DNA from: Channallabes apus
Taxonomy: Eukaryota > Chordata > Actinopteri > Siluriformes > Clariidae
Length of the DNA: 64,000 nucleotides
Assembly: GCA_030522415.1 (NCBI GenBank)
Contig: CM060127.1
Location: 8,481,207-8,545,206, forward strand
Reading direction: 5' to 3'
Part shown: positions 34,293-44,461 of the stretch, one piece after another
How positions within the stretch are numbered: the first letter of the stretch is position 1
Layout of the letters: the number at the start of each line of letters is the position of its first letter
Notes under the pieces: generated by a model
Database searches by the model: none
What the model was told of the DNA's origin: nothing
What the model saw: the letters and a program-made list of their open reading frames with translations, nothing else
Program-made: the position numbers and the translations under genes

Positions 34293-35152
34293 GCACCCCC
34301 CCCCCCCCCCCCCCCAGAACCGGCCTCTCGGGGGAGGCGAGGGCGACCCCGACGTCTTCCTTGAGGAGGTCGGGGCTCCTGTGTGGCCGGAGCCGACTGA
34401 CCCGGAGGGCGTCCCGGAGGTCGAGGAGCTGGGCGATCCGGCCGTTCTTGGTGAAATGTGGTGATTAACTCACAGGTTAGGATGTCTTTGGCCGGGACCC
34501 AGCTTCTCTCCTCCGGACCGTACCCCTCCCAATCCACAAGATACTGGAGAGCCCCTTTCCTCCTCCGCGAGTCCAAGAGCTTGGTTACCTTGAAGGCCGG
34601 GGTGCCCTCGATCTCTACGGCCCCAGGGCCCTCGTCCAGGGGTCCCCGGATCACCGGCCTTAGAAGGGAGACATGAAAGACAGGGTTGATTCGCATATGA
34701 GAGGGTAATTTTAGCTTATAGGAAACAGGGTTGATTTGTGATACTATGACAAAGGGACCTATGTAACGGGGTGTGAGTTTACGGCATGGGAGGTGAAGGT
34801 TGAGGTCCCGTGTCGAGAGCCACACTCGATCGCCTACCTGGAGCGGAGGTCCTTCCTTCCTTTGTCTATCGGCATATACTTTAAACCGAATGACTGCCCG
34901 GGCGATGTGCGCATGCGCATCTTCCCAGACTTTTTCCGCTTTCTTGAACCACGTATCCACCATGGGTACTTCGGTGGGCGTGGTGTCCCAGGGACAGAGC
35001 GGGGGTTGGTAGCCTAGCACGCATTGAAAGGGCGTTAGACCGGTAGCGGAATGGACTAACGAGTTCTGAGCGTATTCTGCCCACAGCAGCCAGCTGGCCC
35101 ATTCGTGTTGTCGACTGCTACAGTATGCCCGCAGATAGGCCTGCCTGCCCAT
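34235..35152 (-). pseudogene. Chromovirus 2 integrase C-terminus and chromodomain
   Basis: 305 codons. Begins after the integrase break (ends of the core: [17 protein letters not shown]), then [11 protein letters not shown] and [12 protein letters not shown] (the SH3-like C-terminal integrase domain), then a chromodomain ([19 protein letters not shown] part, [16 protein letters not shown]). The aromatic tryptophans of the chromodomain are present, unlike in chromovirus 1. The last about 70 residues are low-complexity Pro/Arg/Gly and read through the polypurine tract into the LTR, so that tail is not necessarily meaningful. Confidence 0.88.
34296..34315 (-). repeat. Polypurine tract (G20 in element sense)
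   Basis: A run of 20 C on the plus strand, three bases inside the 3' LTR. In element sense this is a pure G run at the place where plus-strand DNA synthesis is primed. Its length is prone to sequencing error. Confidence 0.8.
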
Positions 35153-35639
35153 TAGACTCGGGGTGATAGCCTGACGTTAGACTAACTGTGGTCCCCAATT
35201 TCTGGAAAAAAGCTTTCCAGACTTTGGTGATGAATTGGGGACCACGATCTGAAACAATATTTTCGGGCATGCCGTAGTGGCGAAACACTGTTGAAAAAAG
35301 GGCCTCTGTTACCTGGGCAGCAGTAGGGAGGGAGCCAAATGGAATGAACCGACACCCCTTAGAGAATCTGTCTACAACCACCAATACAGTCGTGTACCCT
35401 TGGGACACCGGCAGGTCCATGACGAAGTCGACTGCAATGTGCGACCACGGCCGGTTTGGTGTCGGTAGGGGCATTAGTTTACCAACGGGTAGGCTACGAG
35501 ATGTTTTAGTTGTAGCGCATACCGCACATGACGAAACCACTCTCCGCACAGTTTCCCTCATTCCCGGCCACCAGTATTTACGTGCGATGTTTTGAAAGGT
35601 GCCTGCACCTGCCGGGCGATCTCCGCGTCCCATTCCCAT
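35118..35639 (-). pseudogene. Chromovirus 2 integrase core, truncated
   Basis: 173 codons in a different frame from the segments on either side. The second half of the zinc finger (CAVC) and catalytic D71 (HIAVDF) and D131 (SDRGPQF) are present. The frame runs off after GYHPESNGQ, exactly where the catalytic glutamate should follow; the next recognisable sequence resumes in the frame of 34235-35152. A deletion of roughly 25-35 bp has therefore removed the third catalytic residue. The His pair of the zinc finger is also missing at the other end. Confidence 0.9.
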
Positions 35640-36610
35640 GTCACCGGGGCGATCACGAGCGGCGCGGGGAGAATCGGCTCAGGTTTCATTGATGAAGGGG
35701 CCGCTGGGTAACAGCGTGATAATGCATCGGCTTTCTTATTTTTTGATCCGGGCCGGTAGGTGATATGAAAGTGAAACCATGTGAAGAACAATGACCATCG
35801 GGCTTGTCGTGGGTTTAGCCTTTTAGCTTGTTGGATGTATTCGAGGTTGCGGTGATCAGTGTACACCACGAATGGGTATTTGGCTCCCTCTAGCCAATGT
35901 CGCCATTCCTCTAACGCCGCCTTCACTGCGAGCAGTTCTCTATTGCCGGTATCATAATTTTGCTCTGCTGACGTCAGTTTTCTCGAAAAAAAAGCACAGG
36001 GGTGCAGTTTCTCGGGTTTCCCATGGCGCTGAGACAATACCGCCCCTAATCCCACCTCTGAGGCGTCTACCTCGACGATGAATGGCTTCTCGGGATCCGG
36101 AAGCCGTAAAACGGGTGCAGTGGTAAAGGCCCATTTTAAGGTGTTGAAAGCGTTCTCCGCTTCCGCGGAGAGCGCCTTCAACTTCTTGGGCTTCCCCTTC
36201 AGCATGGTGGTGAGGGGCGTGGCTATGGAGCTAAAGTTGCGAATAAAGCGCCTGTAGAAATTGGCAAACCCGAGAAAGCTCTGTAGCGCCTTTACTGACC
36301 GAGGCACCGGCCATTGTGTTACCGCCTTTACCTTAGCGATCTCCATCTCGACCCCCAGTGGCCCTATGCGGTAGCCGAGAAAGGCGATCTCCTTTTTATG
36401 GAACTCGCACTTTTCCGCCTTCGCATAGAGCCTGTGTGCGCGCAGCCGGCGAAGGACGGCGGTCACCTGAGCGACGTGTTCTGAATATGACCTCGAGTAC
36501 ACTAGAATATCATCCAGATATACTATCACATATCGGTTCAACATATCCCGAAACACGTCGTTCATGAACCCCTGAAACACCGCAGGCGCGTTTACCAGCC
36601 CATATGACAT
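35558..36610 (-). pseudogene. Chromovirus 2 reverse transcriptase and RNase H
   Basis: 350 codons. The polymerase motif YLDD is intact (residues 31-34), followed by the connection region and an RNase H with [36 protein letters not shown] and KKADALSR, so all four acidic residues are readable. In-frame with the upstream segment, from which it is separated by a single TAA (36617-36619). Ends in a frameshift near 35600. Confidence 0.92.
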
Positions 36611-36616
36611 AACATT

Positions 36617-37978
36617 TTACTGATAATGTCCAGATGAGGTGCTAAACGCAGTCTTCCACTCGTCGCCCTTACGCACACGAACGAGATTATATGCGCTGCG
36701 GAGATAGAGTTTTGTGAAAATGGAGGCGCCGCGGAGCTGGTCGATAGCAGCCGGAACCAGTGGCAGTGGGTGCTTGTATTTTACTGTTACAGCATTGAGT
36801 CCTCTATAATCTATGCATGGACGAAGACCCCCGCCTTTTTTCCCAATAAAAAAGAAGCCAGCCGAGGCGGGTGACGTGGATCTGCTAATGAGCCCCTGTC
36901 GGAGAGCCTCGTCCACGTACCCCTCCATTGCCCTGGTTTCGTCCAGTGACAACGGATAGATACGGGCATAAGGCGGTGCCTTCCCCGGCAGGAGCTCAAT
37001 GGCACAATCCCACGGACGATGGGGAGGAAGTCTCGCTGCTGCCCTAACACTAAACACATCATGAAACTTCGCATACACTGGGGGCACACTAGTGGATACC
37101 TGGCAGGTCGGGCTTTCTATGGTTGTAGTTTGGACCACCAACGTGGGTGGTGTACATGTTTGCGCGCACCGGTGGGACCATGAGAGGATGCGAGGCTGAG
37201 CCCAATCGAATTTCGGGTTATGAAGGCTGAGCCAAGGGAGGCCCAGTACGACGGAAGGATCAGCCTGAGAGATTACAAAAAACTGTATTTCTTCAGAGTG
37301 ACCGGGGAAAGTTAACCGAAGGGGCGCAGACATTGTTTTCAATGGCGAGTGCTTTAACGTGTTGCCATCCAGTGCTTTGATTGTTATCGGATGCGGAAGC
37401 TTCGACACGGGAGCTCGCAGCGCGGAAAGCAGAGATGCAGAGATGAGATTGCCGGCCGATCCAAAATCTATTAAAGGAGAAACAGACAAGGTAGTGTTAT
37501 TAAATGATATTATAGCAGGTAAACAAAAAGGTAAAGGGGTGCGAAGTGGAGTGCTCTCAGTTACATTCAAAGATGGGCAGGAACTGATTTTGTGCCCGTC
37601 TCTCCCACAGTACAGACATAGCCCCGCCTTCAGTCTTCTGGCACGCTCCGCAGCGGTGAGATGTGACGCCCCGATCTCCATGTCGCTCGCCGGGGGCTCC
37701 TCCCGACCAGGTGGCAGCGGCTGGAGGGCAGGCCCCCTACCGACAGTTTCAGATCGCCTCAAAGGGCGGGGTGGTGGACGCCGCTGTTGCTGGCGCAGGT
37801 GCTGGTCGAGCTTGATGGCGAGGGAGATGGTGTCCTCGAGACTAAGCTCAACATCCCGGCACGCCAGCTCCATTTGGATCTCTGAGTTGAGCCCATCTCG
37901 GAATCGAGCCAGCAGGCTCTTTTCACACCACCCGCTTTCCGCCGTGAGGACCTGAAACCGGACGGCATAGTCGGACAC
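36617..37978 (-). pseudogene. Chromovirus 2 gag C-terminus, protease and RT N-terminus
   Basis: 453 codons, ending at TAA 36617-36619 where relatives have an aromatic codon. Order: end of capsid (SDYAVRFQVLTAESGW); a CCHC zinc knuckle C121-x2-C124-x4-H129-x4-C134; a protease with LIDFGSAGNLIS (Asp-Phe-Gly in place of Asp-Ser/Thr-Gly); and the RT fingers (SAGFFFIGKKGGGLRPCIDYRGLN part, [15 protein letters not shown], where the first catalytic Asp of the palm is Tyr). The last substitution alone would inactivate the polymerase. Confidence 0.9.
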
Positions 37979-38122
37979 AGGTCCCTGCCCTTGTCGGATC
38001 TTTTTGCTGATCCGTCATGTTTGGGTAATCTGTTAGGTACAGCTCGCATGCCAGTAAAAATCGTTTGCACCCTTCAGGATCTCCCCCGTAACGTTCGGGA
38101 GGTGTTGGGCGAGGGGCTGCTG
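37979..38122 (-). pseudogene. Chromovirus 2 gag N-terminal fragment
   Basis: Reads RPTPPERYGGDPEGCKRFLL, the start of the capsid region in sushi-type Gag, then TDYPNMTDQQK, and then joins directly to SDYAVRF. The central capsid part (by family comparison some 70 residues) is deleted with a frame change. The true gag start was lost together with U5 and the leader. Confidence 0.8.
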
Positions 38123-38344
38123 ACAGACCGTGACAAACACACAGACACACAACTGTGAACGGACGAGACGCTACGGGCTCGACCGGCTTAAATAAGGACA
38201 CAACAGGATAGGACACAGGTGTAGGTGTTCTTGTGATTAGGGAGACATACCAAGGTTGACACACTAGGTGGGGACAAAGTGTCAGCTCAATAATCCGGAG
38301 ACCCAGATGTTATTTCCCCGGGCCGCGGAGGTACCGATGTTACA
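38123..38344 (-). repeat. Chromovirus 2 5' LTR remnant (222 bp)
   Basis: Matches 34071-34292 with two differences. The break at 38123 joins LTR to gag; ACAG is present at the join in both partners, so short homology may have guided the deletion. Confidence 0.93.
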
Positions 38345-38419
38345 CTTATTATTTCCCCAATTAAATAATTTTTCTTTGGAGGATTTTAAAGGAATATAAT
38401 ATATATATATATATATATA
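38345..38419. repeat. Target duplication CTTAT and (AT)n
   Basis: CTTAT at 38345-38349 completes the chromovirus 2 target duplication. An AT run (about 38396-38419) supplies the TA target of the next element. Confidence 0.85.
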
Positions 38420-39889
38420 CAAACCGGATTCCAAAAAAGTTGGGACACTAAACAAATTGTGAATAAAAACTGAATGCAATGATGTGGAGATGGCAAATGT
38501 CAATATTTTATTCAGAATAGAACATAGATGACAGATCAAAAGTTTAATCCGAGAAAATTTATCATTTTAAAGGAAAAATATGTTGATTCCAAATTTCACG
38601 GTGTCAACAAATATAAAAAGAGCTTCTCAGAGTGGCAGTGTCTCTCCGAAGCCAAGATGGGTAGAGGATCACCAATTCCCACAATGTTGTGCAGAAAGAT
38701 AGTGGAGCAATATCAGAAAGGTGTTACCCAGCGAAAAATTGCAAAGACTTTGCAGTTATCATCATCAACTGTGCATAATATCATCCGAAGATTCAGAGAA
38801 TCTGGAACAATCTCTGTGCGTAAGGGTCAAGGGCGTAAAACCATACTGGATGCTCGTGATCTCCGGGCCCTTAAACGACACTGCACCACAAACAGGAATG
38901 CTACTGTAAAGGAAATCACAGAATGGGCTCAGGAATACTTCCAGAAACCATCGTCAGTGAACACAATCCACCGTGCCATCCGCCGTTGCCAGCTGAAACT
39001 CTACAGTGCAAAGAAGAAGCCATTTCTAAGCAAGATCCACAAGCACAGGCGTTTTCATTGGGCCAGGGATCATTTAAAATGGAGTGTGGCAAAATGGAAG
39101 ACTGTTCTGTGGTCAGATTAGTCACAATTCGAAGTTCTTGTTGGAAATGTGGGACGCCATGTCATCCGGATCAAAGAGGACAAGGACAACCCAAGTTGTT
39201 ATCAACGCTCAGTTCAGAAGCCTGCATCTCTGATGGATTGGGGTTGCATGAGTGCGTGTGGCATGGGCAGCTTGCATGTCTGGAAAGGCACCACCAATGC
39301 AGAACAATATATTCAGGTTCTAGAACAACATCTAATCATCTCTTTCAGGGAAGACCCTGCATTTTTCAACAAGATAATGCCAGACCACATTCTGCATCAA
39401 TCACAACATCATGGCTGCATAGGAGAAGGATCCGGGTACTGAAATGTCCAGTCTGCAGTCCAGATCTTTCCCCTATAGAGAACATTTGGCGCATCATAAA
39501 GAGGAAGGTGCGACAAAGAAGGCCCAAGACGATTGAACAGTTAGAGGCCTGTATTAGACAAGAATGGGAGAGCATTCCTATTTCTAAACTTGAGAAACTG
39601 GTCTCCTCGGGCCCCAGACGTCTGTTGAGTGTTGTAAGAAGAAGGGGAGATGCCACACAGTGGTGAAAATGGCCTTGTCCCAACTTTTTTGGGATTTGTT
39701 GACACCGTGAAATTTGGAATCAACATATTTTTCCTTTAAAATGATAAATTTTCTCGGATTAAACTTTTTTTCATCTGTCATCTATGTTCTATTCTGAATA
39801 AAATATTGACATTTGCCATCTCCACATCATTGCATTCAGTTTTTATTCACAATTTGTTTAGCGTCCCAACTTTTTTGGAATCCGGTTTG
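38420..39889 (+). mobile_element. Tc1-like transposon with ~195-bp terminal repeats
   Basis: 1470 bp, flanked by TA on both sides (38418-38419, 39890-39891). Terminal inverted repeats 38420-38612 and 39694-39889 start CAAACCGGATTCC and differ by a few substitutions and a 3-nt indel. The word AAAAAAGTTGGGAC of the outer end recurs just inside the right repeat (about 39675-39690), like the paired transposase sites of IR/DR Tc1 elements. The transposase is broken by a stop and a small deletion. The high similarity of the repeats means a fairly recent insertion. Confidence 0.95.
38657..39666 (+). pseudogene. Tc1-like transposase, inactivated
   Basis: I place the start at ATG 38657 (MGRGSPIPTML), because the longer frame from 38528 lies in the terminal repeat. 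DNA-binding domain: KGVTQRKIAKTLQLSSSTVH, then RRFRESGTISVRKGQGRK (part of the linker). The catalytic domain begins at WKTVLWSD with D154, followed at once by TAG 39119-39121 in place of the usual Glu codon. The same frame continues to about 39340, where a short deletion shifts the frame. The second and third motifs ([21 protein letters not shown]) are in the new frame, ending RRGDATQW. About 340 residues would be the normal length. Confidence 0.93.
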
Positions 39890-39891
39890 TA

Positions 39892-40039
39892 TATATATCA
39901 AGAAAGAATGTGATAACCCTGTTTTCTGTATTACACACTGTTATCTAAATAGCAATATATACTATGATAGGTTGTTATTAATGTGTCCGTGGAGTGGAAT
40001 TGCAGAATTACACCAATTTATTCTCTATCACTCACCCAC
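39892..40039. other. Short unique spacer
   Basis: Nothing recognisable. Confidence 0.4.
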
Positions 40040-40274
40040 CATCATTGCCGCTTAATCCTGTATTCATTAAGGAGACTTAGCGCAGGACAGGGTGCCAATG
40101 CATCGCAGGGCACACACACATTCACACACTCACACATTTATTCACACACTACGGGCAATTTGAGAACGCCAATTAACCTAACCTACATGAGGAAACCGGA
40201 GTACCCGGAGGAAACCTACCAAGCACGGGGAGAAACATGCAAACTCCATGCACACAGAGACGGGAATTGAGCCT
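40040..40274 (-). mobile_element. V-SINE, antisense, partial
   Basis: 3' and body parts present with two deletions (CAGGAGACTTAGCGCAGGACAGGG; the GTCTTTGGACTGTGGG word is missing). It stops at the start of the tRNA-like head where the next SINE begins. Confidence 0.8.
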
Positions 40275-40638
40275 CACCTATTTATTCATTCATTCATTTT
40301 CTATACCGCTTAATCCTGTGTTCAGGGTCACGGGGGACCTGGAGCCTATCCCAGGAGACTTCACACATACACACCATCGCAGGGCACACACATACACACA
40401 CTCACACACCCAATCACACACTACGGGCAATTTTAGGAATGCCAATTAGCCTAACCTGCATGTCTTTGGACTGTGGGAGGAAACCGGAGTACCCGGAGGA
40501 AACCCACCAAGCACGGGGAGAACATGCAAACTCCATGCACACAGAGACGGGAATCGAGCCTGGCCGGGGAATCGAACCCAGACCCTGGAGGTGCAAGGCG
40601 ACAGTGCTAACCACTACACCACCGTGCCGCCACCTATT

Positions 40639-40642
<4 letters not shown>
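40275..40642 (-). mobile_element. V-SINE, antisense, with 12-bp target duplication
   Basis: Body 40287-40630 between two copies of CACCTATTTATT (40275-40286, 40631-40642). Head, tandem TCGATTCCC words and body as in the young copies. A small rearrangement in the 3' part replaces GGGCACTAGGCGGGG with CACACATACACACC. It inserted at the end of an older V-SINE. Confidence 0.92.

Positions 40643-40717
<75 letters not shown>
40643..40717. repeat. Poly(A) and (AT)n tract
   Basis: About 27 A followed by about 24 AT units. Confidence 0.95.
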
Positions 40718-40723
<6 letters not shown>

Positions 40724-43700
40724 TTAATCTAGTATAACATTTCAATTAAGTAAAGGATGTAAAAGCTAAATTCATTTCCAAATGAGGAAAATGAGGCAAA
40801 ATTTGCAGTTATTCACGGATGTACGGCGTTCTTTAAAACGTTTGCACCATTCAAATGTCTCATAAGAGTCTCATCACCGTACTGTGCTTGAAGTCTTCTG
40901 TAAAAGTCAATCAGTTTTATGCCTTCATTGACAAGAAACTTCATCACAAATTGACTTGAACACCCCTCGTATATATAAATTGGAAATATCATTTTACGAA
41001 ATGAACACGAGGATGAACGGCACAGACAATTTAAAATGAGCAATTTCTAGGAATCGCTACTAATATCTCTATATACTGTATACCTTTTTTTTTTTTTTTT
41101 TTTACCTTTACTTCAAAATGCTTATTTAATAATTGAATTGCGTTGCCAAGTCGAGAGTGAATTTATTGGGAGACGGTGGGGATGCGGTGTGTGACAGTGC
41201 CTTATATCATCATTATCATTATCATCACCATTATGCCTTTGATTTCCATTTGCATTAAATTACAGTACTGGAGTTCGGCTTTGCTTGTCATTTACATAAA
41301 CCGAAAGGTGATGTAACCCCTCATTTTAGGATTAGTTAATTAAAGATTTAAAGACCACTTGACCATCATGAGTATGTATTTCGCGTAAGGACGTTAGAAA
41401 CGTGCCGCAGCAGGTGGACGTGGAATGCTTTCACCATCAGAAAGAATGTTTAATTCCCTCTTTGGAATGATTTTCATGAACAAATTACTCATCCGCCCAT
41501 CGTTTCACATCACTATTGCTAATGCTACGATAATATGTGTGCATGTGTATGTGTGTGTGTGTGTATACAGTATGTGTGAAGGCTCAGATGACAGGCAGAA
41601 TTTAACAGGTGGATCTCGATCTCGTGAGATAACAGGTTCCCACAGAAGTCCCTCATGCTTTATGTTATGCGCGATCTCGATCGATATCCCACTCTGACTC
41701 GACGTGGTGCGCGGCCGTGCCCGGAGTAATCTGCAACAGCAGTCACAGATAAGCTTAACGCAATCCTTTCGCATTGAAATCCAATATCCATACACGGTCA
41801 AGTCAATAAAGACGAATACGGTTGCTGCTCTGTTTCCCGTGCACTTTTAATTAGCGCAGGTTTGCGGTCATAACAATAATAATAATAATGTTACCGCTGC
41901 ACTTACTTAAGGTTTCTCGCTCGCCATCGCCGATGATGGATCTGTCCATTTTCGCATGTAAATTATTAATGCCTTTGATTAATTCGCTATAATCAATCAA
42001 TAATAAATTATGCCTGTGTGAATCCTTTCCCGTGCCTAATGATACTGGAGGTCGGTGAAAGAAAAGTATTGAAGGATTCGTTTTGAATCCCATCCAGCAG
42101 CCTGTCAAAAGTTAATCAGCTTCACTCTAATTTAGAGGCTCATCATTATGTACTGGAGTTTGTATCTTCAGAGGCTAAGCACCGTGTTTTATGTCTTTTA
42201 ATAAATATTCTCTGCAGTCCACAAGGGAAGTGCTTTTCCTATTACTGTCAGGGAGACCTATGGCCCTGCCATTGTGGCAACGCACTAAGACCAGCAAGAG
42301 ACACAGACAAAGTAAACAAAGCGCAGGTCTAATAATAGCCGTGCGTAACCATGCAATTAGTCCGCTAAGACAGACGGGAAAAGCGTAAAAAAAAAAAAAA
42401 AGAAAAGGTAGCATGGGAAACGCTTCCCATCGAGCCGGAAGGCTGGGAAGGTGCTCGCAGTAAGCAGTGCTCATCATGCCACTTCATGGGTGTTCCAGTC
42501 CTCTTTCGCTCGCAAGCACTCAAAAGAAGCAGGCGGAGAACATGAGGGAATAGTGACACCACTGGTGGTGCTGTTTGCCAGTAATGAGGGGGTGTGCTGA
42601 CAGAGAGCACGCTGGGGAACAGCCTTTGATTATGCAGCTCCACTGGTTCCCACTCAAACACAGACTGACCCACAAAACTAATCAGCCGAGCTGTCACATC
42701 TCCAAACGCCGTCCTCGCTAAAAACCACCAGCACTGATTTTTATTTTTGTTGTTGTTGTTGTTGTTTTGCTGTTCATTTTCAGTGGTCGAAAAAGCCAAT
42801 AAAGCGTAATTTTGATTGCGCTTGGATTCCTGTGCACCCCACCATGGTGTGAGCCTTATGACTCTAAATGTTGCCTTCGAGCATCTACCGATGGAGGCTT
42901 TTCATTTTTGAAAGTACAGGAAGCCAGGTTTTGGCATGACTCGTCCAGCCAGCATGTCCATGCGACAGCGAGAGCGCCAAAGCCCCGGCATCCTGGAGCT
43001 GGATTTTGCAAGGTCAGCCTGTAAGCATGAAGAGAGGGCTGTCGGAGCAGCCTGTTGTGCACTCTGTTGCTCCGGCTCTCTCTTTCCCGTTCTCCCCTCC
43101 CGCCTTCTGCAGAGGCTCTTCATCATGCACACCTCTCAGTGGGTTTACAGCCACCTCCATTCGCCCTGCTCTCCATCAGACTGACAGAGCTCCGACTAGC
43201 TCACTGAACCAGACGCTGCCTTTGTGTTAGCAAGGTTAGAACAGTCACACTGACATTGCATCATGCAACACTTCTGGAACAGTCGCTGAACAGCAGCTTT
43301 AATTGTATTTAATTAATTTTTTTGGTTTATGACACCCATGCAATGTAGAGAGATTTAAAAAATTTTTTTAAGCAAATATTTAAGTAGTTTTGATGTGAAC
43401 ACTTGGGCACCTATTCAACAGCGCTTATCGCGATCCTGGGGCCATGCGCCAGCATCCATATCTAGTATATTGCAAGAATGATTTGCAACAGTGTGTGTAA
43501 TCTACTCTCCAGCTCCCTGAAGCTGACTCGCCCTGGGGCGATCTTGAATAAGAAATGAAGTTCCAACAAACAACAACAACAAAAACAACAACAGCCTTTG
43601 AACAGACTTGGAACATACAGTAAATGCAAGGATTCCACACACCAATTAAAATGCATATTTTTTTTTTTATCTACAGTATATCTTTATTTTTTATTTGATT

Positions 43701-43901
43701 ATTGTATTGCATTATATCGAGATACTGTATAATCTTTTGCATGAACTAGGCTTAGACACAGAAGAAGTTATTTACAGTACAATAAATTGTTACTCATGCA
43801 ATTATGAAATATATTGATGATTACACTTTGCAAATGTATTAATATGACACTGAAGAGGATTTATGTACATCATATTCCACCATAGACCTAATGGAGAAAT
43901 G

Positions 43902-43934
<33 letters not shown>

Positions 43935-43990
43935 AAAGGCAGTGTGTTAAAGAACAGACACATGAGAGTTTTATCTGCAATACCGCATAG
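40718..43990. other. Unique DNA, possible regulatory block 41160-42300
   Basis: No exon recognised in 3.3 kb. Between about 41840 and 42240 the sequence is repeat-free with a dense group of homeodomain-type cores (AAATTATTAATGCC, TTGATTAATTCGC, ATAATCAATCAATAATAAATT, overlapping 41957-42020). This is typical of deeply conserved vertebrate enhancers, but I infer this from appearance only. 42800-43200 is GC-richer, with frames on both strands that look fortuitous. AAT/AATA microsatellites lie at about 41875-41890 and 43905-43935. Confidence 0.45.
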
Positions 43991-44012
43991 CACTCTAGTG
44001 GTCACTAGAGGA

Positions 44013-44013
<1 letters not shown>

Positions 44014-44049
<36 letters not shown>

Positions 44050-44065
44050 GGTGTGTGTGTGTGTA

Positions 44066-44150
<85 letters not shown>

Positions 44151-44187
44151 ATGCGTGTGTGTGTGTGCATGTGTGTGTGTGTGTGTG
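44014..44187. repeat. (GT)n microsatellite, ~174 bp
   Basis: Long alternating GT tract with a few interruptions (GTATAGG, GTATGCG, GCATGCG). Alternating purine-pyrimidine tracts like this favour Z-DNA. Cys-Val and His-Thr frames here are artefacts. Confidence 0.97.
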
Positions 44188-44223
44188 GGCATGTTAGAAT
44201 ATGGATATTGGAGAGATTTTACC

Positions 44224-44461
44224 TGACATTTGGCGCGTCCCAACTGAGGAAAACTGATTTTTCTTTTCAAAACTAAATGAGCCAAAAGGTTAGCTTTAGT
44301 GTGTGTGTGTGTGTGTGTGTTTTCACCTTGTGGGGACTTTCGGCTGGTCCCCATCGCTGAAAACTGTTTTTATTCGTTACCAAAACTGCAACTTTTATTT
44401 AAAAAAAAAAAAAGCTAAAAGAGCCCAAAGGTTTCCTTTTGTGTGTGTGTGTGTGTGTGTG
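44224..44461. repeat. Two diverged tandem units ending in GT runs
   Basis: Unit 1 (about 44224-44321) and unit 2 (about 44333-44461) share the order GACnTTnGGC, GTCCC, GAAAACTG, CAAAACT, GAGCC-AAAGGTT and CTTT followed by GTGTGT. It is a two-copy minisatellite in which each unit carries its own GT run, adjoining the long GT tract. Confidence 0.65.

Larger units (their letters stand above)
33688..38344 (-). mobile_element. Ty3/Gypsy chromovirus 2, internally deleted
   Basis: Minus-strand LTR retrotransposon with outer ends TGTCATG ... TGTTACA and a 5-bp target duplication. The 3' LTR is complete (605 bp). The 5' LTR keeps only its first 222 bp and is fused directly to gag, so R, U5 and the primer site are gone. 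Gag, integrase and the RNase H-integrase junction also carry deletions. The shared LTR parts differ at two of 222 positions. Domain order and the C-terminal chromodomain place it with chromoviruses; it is a different lineage from chromovirus 1. Confidence 0.95.

Noticed and set aside
42365..43230. Overlapping open frames on both strands
   Set aside because: GC-richer unique DNA gives frames on all strands; none has a domain or splice context.
43944..44354. Cys-Val and His-Thr repeat proteins
   Set aside because: Translations of the GT microsatellite.
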